DNA from: CAYGUK01 sp964352985
Lineage (GTDB): Bacteria > Pseudomonadota > Gammaproteobacteria > JAHCLG01
Direction: 5' to 3'
DNA length: 17,508 bases
NCBI GenBank assembly: GCA_964352985.1
Contig: CAYGUK010000085.1
Location: 1 to 17,508 of the forward strand
Shown here: positions 14,052 to 17,508 of the stretch, one piece after another
Position numbering within the stretch: the stretch's first letter is position 1
Layout of the letters: the number at the start of each line of letters is the position of its first letter
The notes under the pieces: generated by a model
Told to the model about the DNA's origin: nothing
The model's input: the letters and a program-made list of their open reading frames with translations, nothing else
Databases searched by the model: none
Position numbers and translations under genes: made by a program

Positions 14052-14819
14052 TCATTTCAGCGATGAGTTTTTTTCATTATCAAGCAACTGATTTAAAACA
14101 CTGCTAAATTGATATGCCGCTAGGGCAATATTTTTTTCTTGATTTAATTGCAGTTTATTTTGATATTCATTTGTAAAAGGATTGGCGATAGTAGATGAAA
14201 CAAATTTATCTGGATGTTTATTTTTCTTTATAAAATCTTTGGTATATAACTCATTTAAATAATCATTAAACGCATAAATAGGAAATTGAGTTTCTATTTG
14301 TTGAGCAATATCTGCAATATTATATTGATTGACTTCCGGATAGTTTGACAAATTTTTATCTTGAGCATCTGGACTAATTATTGTGGATAATTGCATTAAA
14401 TAAAGCGTTTTTTTCCGACTGTCTGGGCTTTGATTTATACGTTGTTGCAAATCGTTAATTTGATTTATGTGGTGTTGGGATATTGAAACAAATTTATAAT
14501 GCGTGTTAGCTGGGTTTACATTATCTGAAGATTTGACATCCATCACTTTTTTCTGTGCCGAAACCCATGTGTTAGGCACACTCATTAATTGAGCAAAAAG
14601 ACTCGTATTCTGATATCTTGAGTTTAATTGGTTTTGGATAGCTTGAGGTAACTCGTTATAGGTGGAAGTGACCCATTCATCCAGTCTCGCTTGTTTGGCC
14701 GGTTCCAATTGATCATAAGCAATCTCAGCCACTAAGACTTGATTTAGCGAACTCCAAGCAGGTAAAACCATAGAAAATAGTAAGATTAAACTACTTATCA
14801 AAATGTAACGAATTTTCAT
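14052..14819 (-). CDS. Exported S1/P1-nuclease homologue with lost zinc ligands
   Basis: GAGG six bases before the ATG at 14819 selects that start (255 residues); the ATG at 14831 overlaps the ribosome site. The first 20 residues are a Sec signal peptide (MKIRYILISSLILLFSMVLP). The mature start then follows the S1/P1 zinc nuclease family: family consensus W-G-x-x-G-H-x-x-V-A-x-I-A, here AWSSLNQVLVAEIAYDQL. The N-terminal Trp is kept but the His ligand is Gln. The W-A-D motif is WVS, losing the Asp ligand. THYKF keeps the HY histidine. The region expected to carry H-x-x-G-D-x-H-Q-P-L-H reads YLMQLSTIISPDAQ, losing further ligands. Normal members are extracellular or periplasmic enzymes that degrade single-stranded nucleic acid or phospholipid (for example phospholipase C-like members). 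This copy is probably not a zinc enzyme, though the frame is intact, which suggests a retained non-catalytic role or recent inactivation. Confidence 0.75.
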   Translation of the reverse strand: MKIRYILISSLILLFSMVLPAWSSLNQVLVAEIAYDQLEPAKQARLDEWVTSTYNELPQAIQNQLNSRYQNTSLFAQLMSVPNTWVSAQKKVMDVKSSDNVNPANTHYKFVSISQHHINQINDLQQRINQSPDSRKKTLYLMQLSTIISPDAQDKNLSNYPEVNQYNIADIAQQIETQFPIYAFNDYLNELYTKDFIKKNKHPDKFVSSTIANPFTNEYQNKLQLNQEKNIALAAYQFSSVLNQLLDNEKNSSLK

Positions 14820-15248
14820 TGAAAGCCTCATACATTGTTCTTATTGTCCTAAGTGTCGTGTATTAAACCAGATTTTAATAAATAATCAACTGTTCTCGAC
14901 AAATATATTTGCTCAAAAATTAGTCAATTACGGAAAATCACCGAGTTTTCTCCCCTGTAGCAAGTTTTCCAAGCTTACTAAAGGAGTATTAACAAAACTA
15001 TCCACAGGAACTGTGAGTAACCTGCTATTTTTCAACTAGTTTTTATCAACATAAGATTTAATCTTTTAATCTATCGATACTTGAAACAAACTGAACGATT
15101 AATTTTTTTTACCCTATAAACTAATGGTTAAGTGGGGAAGAATTATCGGAAAATCTCATATACGAATGACCTATTTATTCGACAGTTTTGTCTCATTTAA
15201 TTTATCCCGTATCCTTCTACAAAGATATCATTTTTTGTAGTATCGTCC
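14820..15248. other. Intergenic region upstream of exported nuclease homologue and chitinase remnant
   Basis: I see no gene in these 429 bases. An imperfect hairpin with several mismatches covers about 14951-14985. A short perfect hairpin, CTACAAA (15217-15223) with TTTGTAG (15234-15240), lies just before the chitinase remnant. The sequence CTATCCACA near 15000 differs by one base from a DnaA box but is isolated, so no origin is claimed. The promoters of both divergent genes should lie here. Confidence 0.5.
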
Positions 15249-15290
15249 GTGCTAGTTCAATTTAATATTTTAAACTTTTTGGGAAAATTC

Positions 15291-16024
15291 GTGTTGGTAA
15301 AATGGATTATTTTTTTATTAGTATTACTTAACCTATCACACCTCTTTGCCAAGTATCATCATGATGAAATTATAATGTCTTATTGGTCGAATGGTAAAAA
15401 ATATCAACCCTATCCTTATCCTATTCCAGATAGTCGACATGATAATAAATTTTAAATCAACAAAGATTTAACAAAAAAAAATAAATGTGTTAGCTTACGC
15501 TTTTTTGCAAGTTAATCCTCAAGGTAAACTTTGTTTTTCTTCTCCCGAAATTGATTTGCCATTATCGGATATAAAACAAACTTGCCCCAACTCACAATGC
15601 TTTTGTTCTGAACAAAAGTATATTAGGGATCCCGCTTTATTTTCATTTATACAGTGGTGTTAATAATAAATTTGATGGATTATATCAACGCTTTCAAAAT
15701 CACCTGATCCCAAAATATCAATTAGGGATAGGTATCGATGCTGATAATTCGATGAATAAAATAATAAATTTACCACACACACATTTATATCGGATCCTCT
15801 ATAATAACAAAGTTAGTGCCGTTTTTGGATTTAATCCAATCAAAAAAGTTTGGTTTAGTTTTGAAAATACCGAGTCTGTTCGAGCTAAAATGATTTATGT
15901 GAAATGTAATAATTTGGCAGGACTTATGTTGTGGAATATTAAAGAAGATTATCCAGCGACGGATCCTAATTCATTATTAGCAACAATCTTCAACGTCAAT
16001 CTGCAAAAAACCAATTGTTCTTAA
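15291..16024 (+). pseudogene. GH18 chitinase pseudogene (frameshifts, catalytic core deleted)
   Basis: Three pieces in different frames read as one glycoside hydrolase family 18 protein. Piece 1 (to stop 15453-15455) has a signal peptide starting at GTG 15291 or TTG 15294 (VKWIIFLLVLLNLSHLFA) and the first barrel strand IIMSYWSNGKKYQPYPYPIP; the frame also opens from GTG 15249. Piece 2 (15472-15663) begins INVLAYAFLQVNPQGKLCFS, the second strand, after a run of nine A (15473-15481). Piece 3 (from about 15640 to 16024) contains KFDGLYQRFQNH, WFSFENTESVRAKMIYVK and NNLAGLMLWNIKEDYP, the C-terminal barrel strands. The catalytic D-G-x-D-x-D-x-E strand is absent in all frames, so a block of perhaps 100-200 residues between pieces 2 and 3 has been deleted. 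An active ancestor would have been a secreted chitin-degrading enzyme. No function is expected now. Confidence 0.85.
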
Positions 16025-16028
16025 CTAT

Positions 16029-16352
16029 TTAACGCCAGAAATAAATTGTAATAAAAAAACCAATGGCAAAAAAAGCAATTGGTACAATTAAAATCAACAA
16101 AGCTAAACGATGATCATCCATTTTGGTATAGTTCACAGATGTTTTTAAGGTAACTGCATTAACAAAAATAAAGATTAACGTTATGATTAATCGGTGGGCT
16201 ATAAATGCCCGAGGAAAAGATGTGTTAAACGCACCATAAGTTAACCACTCTAAAAATTCGATAATAGCAAATAAAATTGCACCAATAAGCAAGATGAGTA
16301 AAATACTCCGTAAAACTGTTGTCGAAACTTTTTTGATTGCATGATTAGCCAA
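16029..16352 (-). CDS. Small integral membrane protein, three predicted helices
   Basis: The 107-residue protein has three hydrophobic stretches, at about residues 14-37, 54-70 and 83-105 (ending FFITIYFWR). A basic N-terminus (HAIKKVSTTVLR) suggests the first residues lie in the cytoplasm. No ATG is available. TTG at 16352 is the likely start, with GGGA just upstream; a separate ATG eight bases earlier in another frame reads only four codons. The family is not recognised and no catalytic residues stand out. It resembles phosphate-starvation-inducible PsiE-type small membrane proteins in length and hydrophobic pattern (an early EFLEW-like segment), but that comparison is weak. The stop lies 4 bases from the end of the chitinase remnant on the other strand. 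It diverges from rimK. Confidence 0.7.
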   Translation of the reverse strand: MANHAIKKVSTTVLRSILLILLIGAILFAIIEFLEWLTYGAFNTSFPRAFIAHRLIITLIFIFVNAVTLKTSVNYTKMDDHRLALLILIVPIAFFAIGFFITIYFWR

Positions 16353-16490
16353 AACTCATCCCAAAAATTTAACTCTCTCATGATTATACGCAATTGTAAA
16401 AATAAAAGGATCGGATAACCTGGATAAATAATAATGACTTATCATGTTTTGTGTTTTATGTAAATACAACCTTCTTCAATTTTGTATTAT

Positions 16491-16520
16491 TAACATTTGA
16501 GTGTTTTTTGTAATACAATG
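16491..16520 (+). promoter_or_regulatory. Probable sigma-70 promoter of rimK
   Basis: TTAACA (16491-16496) and TACAAT (16515-16520) each match five of six consensus bases with an 18-base spacer. Transcription would start near 16527, giving a leader of about 48 bases. A perfect 8-bp inverted repeat, TTGTATTA (16483-16490) and TAATACAA (16512-16519), brackets the promoter and overlaps the -10 element, a plausible operator. Confidence 0.5.
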
Positions 16521-16574
16521 GAAAGCAACTTTCTTTTTAAACAAAATGAGTAGATAAAAATTTAAGGGTAATTG

Positions 16575-17508
16575 ATGAAAATTGCAATATTATCTTGTGG
16601 CCCAAATTCATACAGCACAAAGCGTCTTCGCCAAGCAGCAGAAGAAAGAGGTCATAATGTTAAAGTACTTAACACACTAAAATTTGCTATAGATATTGAA
16701 AAAGAAACACCTGATTTATATTTTAGGCAAAAAAGATTGAGCCACTACGATGCGGTCTTGCCTAGAATTGGTGCCTCTATTACTTATTACGGTACAGCGG
16801 TTGTTCGACAATTCCAAGAAATGGAAGTCTTCTGCGCGAATACCGCAAATGGTATTATGAATTCGCGAGACAAATTACGTACCATGCAAATTTTAAGTCG
16901 CCATAATGTAGGGATCCCAAAAACGGCATTTGTTCATCAGAAAAAAGATATTTTACCCGCCATCGAAAGAGTTGGCGGCGCACCTGTCATCATAAAACTG
17001 ATAGAAGGTACTCAAGGTATCGGTGTATTACTTGCTGAAAATGTCAAAGCGGCAGAATCGATTATTGAATTATTACAAATCCAAAAACAAAATGTCTTGA
17101 TTCAAAAATTTGTCGCGGAAAGTCGTGGCAAAGATATTAGAGCCTTAGTGGTAGGTGATCGTGTCGTCGCAGCAATGCGACGTGTCGCAACAGGGAGTGA
17201 ATATCGCAGTAATGTTCACCGCGGTGGCAAAACTGAAATGATTGAGCTTGATGAAACTTATACTGAAACTGCGATTTATGCCGCACGACTCATTGGCTTA
17301 AATATCGCTGGCGTCGACATGCTTGAAGGTGCAGATGGCCCAAAAATCATGGAAGTCAATTCATCTCCTGGGCTTGAAGGAATTGAAACTTGCACTAAAC
17401 TTGATATTGCAGGATCAATTATCGATTATATTGCTGCCAAAGTGGATTTCCCTGAAATTGATATCAGACAAAGATTGATGGTCAGCAAAGGCTATGGTGT
17501 TACCGAAA
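16575..17508 (+). CDS. rimK: Ribosomal protein S6 L-glutamate ligase RimK (3' end outside window)
   Basis: RimK is an ATP-grasp ligase that adds glutamate residues to the C-terminus of ribosomal protein S6 in the cytoplasm. The 311 visible residues track the E. coli protein closely from the first residue (MKIAILS, KRLRQAAEERGH, DAVLPRIGASIT). ATP-grasp landmarks are present: KLIEGTQGIGV (141-151) with the ATP lysine and glycine-rich loop, AGVDML (245-250), and IMEVNSSPGLEGIE (258-271) with the Mg-binding Glu260 and Asn262. GGG about six bases before ATG 16575 and the promoter at 16491-16520 support the start. E. coli RimK ends near residue 300; here the frame continues past DFPEIDIRQRLMVSKGYGVTE to the window edge without a stop. 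This extension looks like the start of an added domain, possibly TrkA-C (RCK_C)-like, which would be inference. Confidence 0.95.
   Translation, partial: MKIAILSCGPNSYSTKRLRQAAEERGHNVKVLNTLKFAIDIEKETPDLYFRQKRLSHYDAVLPRIGASITYYGTAVVRQFQEMEVFCANTANGIMNSRDKLRTMQILSRHNVGIPKTAFVHQKKDILPAIERVGGAPVIIKLIEGTQGIGVLLAENVKAAESIIELLQIQKQNVLIQKFVAESRGKDIRALVVGDRVVAAMRRVATGSEYRSNVHRGGKTEMIELDETYTETAIYAARLIGLNIAGVDMLEGADGPKIMEVNSSPGLEGIETCTKLDIAGSIIDYIAAKVDFPEIDIRQRLMVSKGYGVTE

Noticed and set aside
14998..15010. CTATCCACA as a DnaA box and possible origin
   Set aside because: A single site with one mismatch and no cluster, DUE or origin-linked genes nearby.

Overview
The window is AT-rich DNA (about one third G+C by eye) with generous intergenic spacing. 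It looks like chromosome from a host-associated gammaproteobacterium, most likely of the order Legionellales (Legionella, Coxiella or Berkiella type). This rests on a RimK very close to the E. coli protein, two LuxR-type regulators with the divergent N-terminal domains common in that order, several large soluble orphan proteins that resemble secreted effectors, and the decaying genes. The assignment is inference; no marker gene such as rRNA is present. I see no tRNA, rRNA, CRISPR array, transposase or integrase.

Layout. 1-293 (-): start of a SAM-dependent methyltransferase cut by the window edge. 927-1400 and 1978-2922 (+): two orphan proteins, separated by a 577-base gap with a strong hairpin that has two alternative right arms. 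About 3001-3110: a G+C-rich island (44 of 90 bases in 3001-3090) folding into three successive hairpins, either a structured RNA or a palindromic repeat. 3220-6413: a metabolic island with an APH/choline-kinase-fold phosphotransferase (-), divergent from a two-gene operon (+) for a cytochrome P450 and an Asp/Glu/hydantoin-racemase-fold protein that lacks both catalytic cysteines. 6647-7537 (-): an orphan protein with two copies of an 80-residue unit. 7908-8288 (-): a short 3-His cupin resembling thiol dioxygenases. 8532-10274 (+): a 580-residue orphan with kinase-like DxHxxN and DFD motifs, an effector candidate.

10484-12552: two divergent LuxR-type regulators around an intergenic region dense in inverted repeats. 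12569-12824: a gene-poor gap with an unannotated 28-residue, almost purely hydrophobic peptide gene followed within 7 bases by a clear intrinsic terminator; it resembles Ibs-type type I toxins. 12894-13814 (-): a LysR regulator. 14052-14819 (-): an exported S1/P1-nuclease homologue that has lost most zinc ligands. 15291-16024 (+): a GH18 chitinase pseudogene with frameshifts and a deleted catalytic core. 16029-16352 (-): a small membrane protein. 16575 to the end (+): rimK, with a good sigma-70 promoter and a reading frame running beyond the usual end of RimK.

Together the window mixes a conserved housekeeping gene (rimK) with fast-evolving accessory genes. The most interesting candidates are the P450/cysteine-less racemase/phosphotransferase island, the small hydrophobic peptide unit, the kinase-like effector candidate and the triple-hairpin island.
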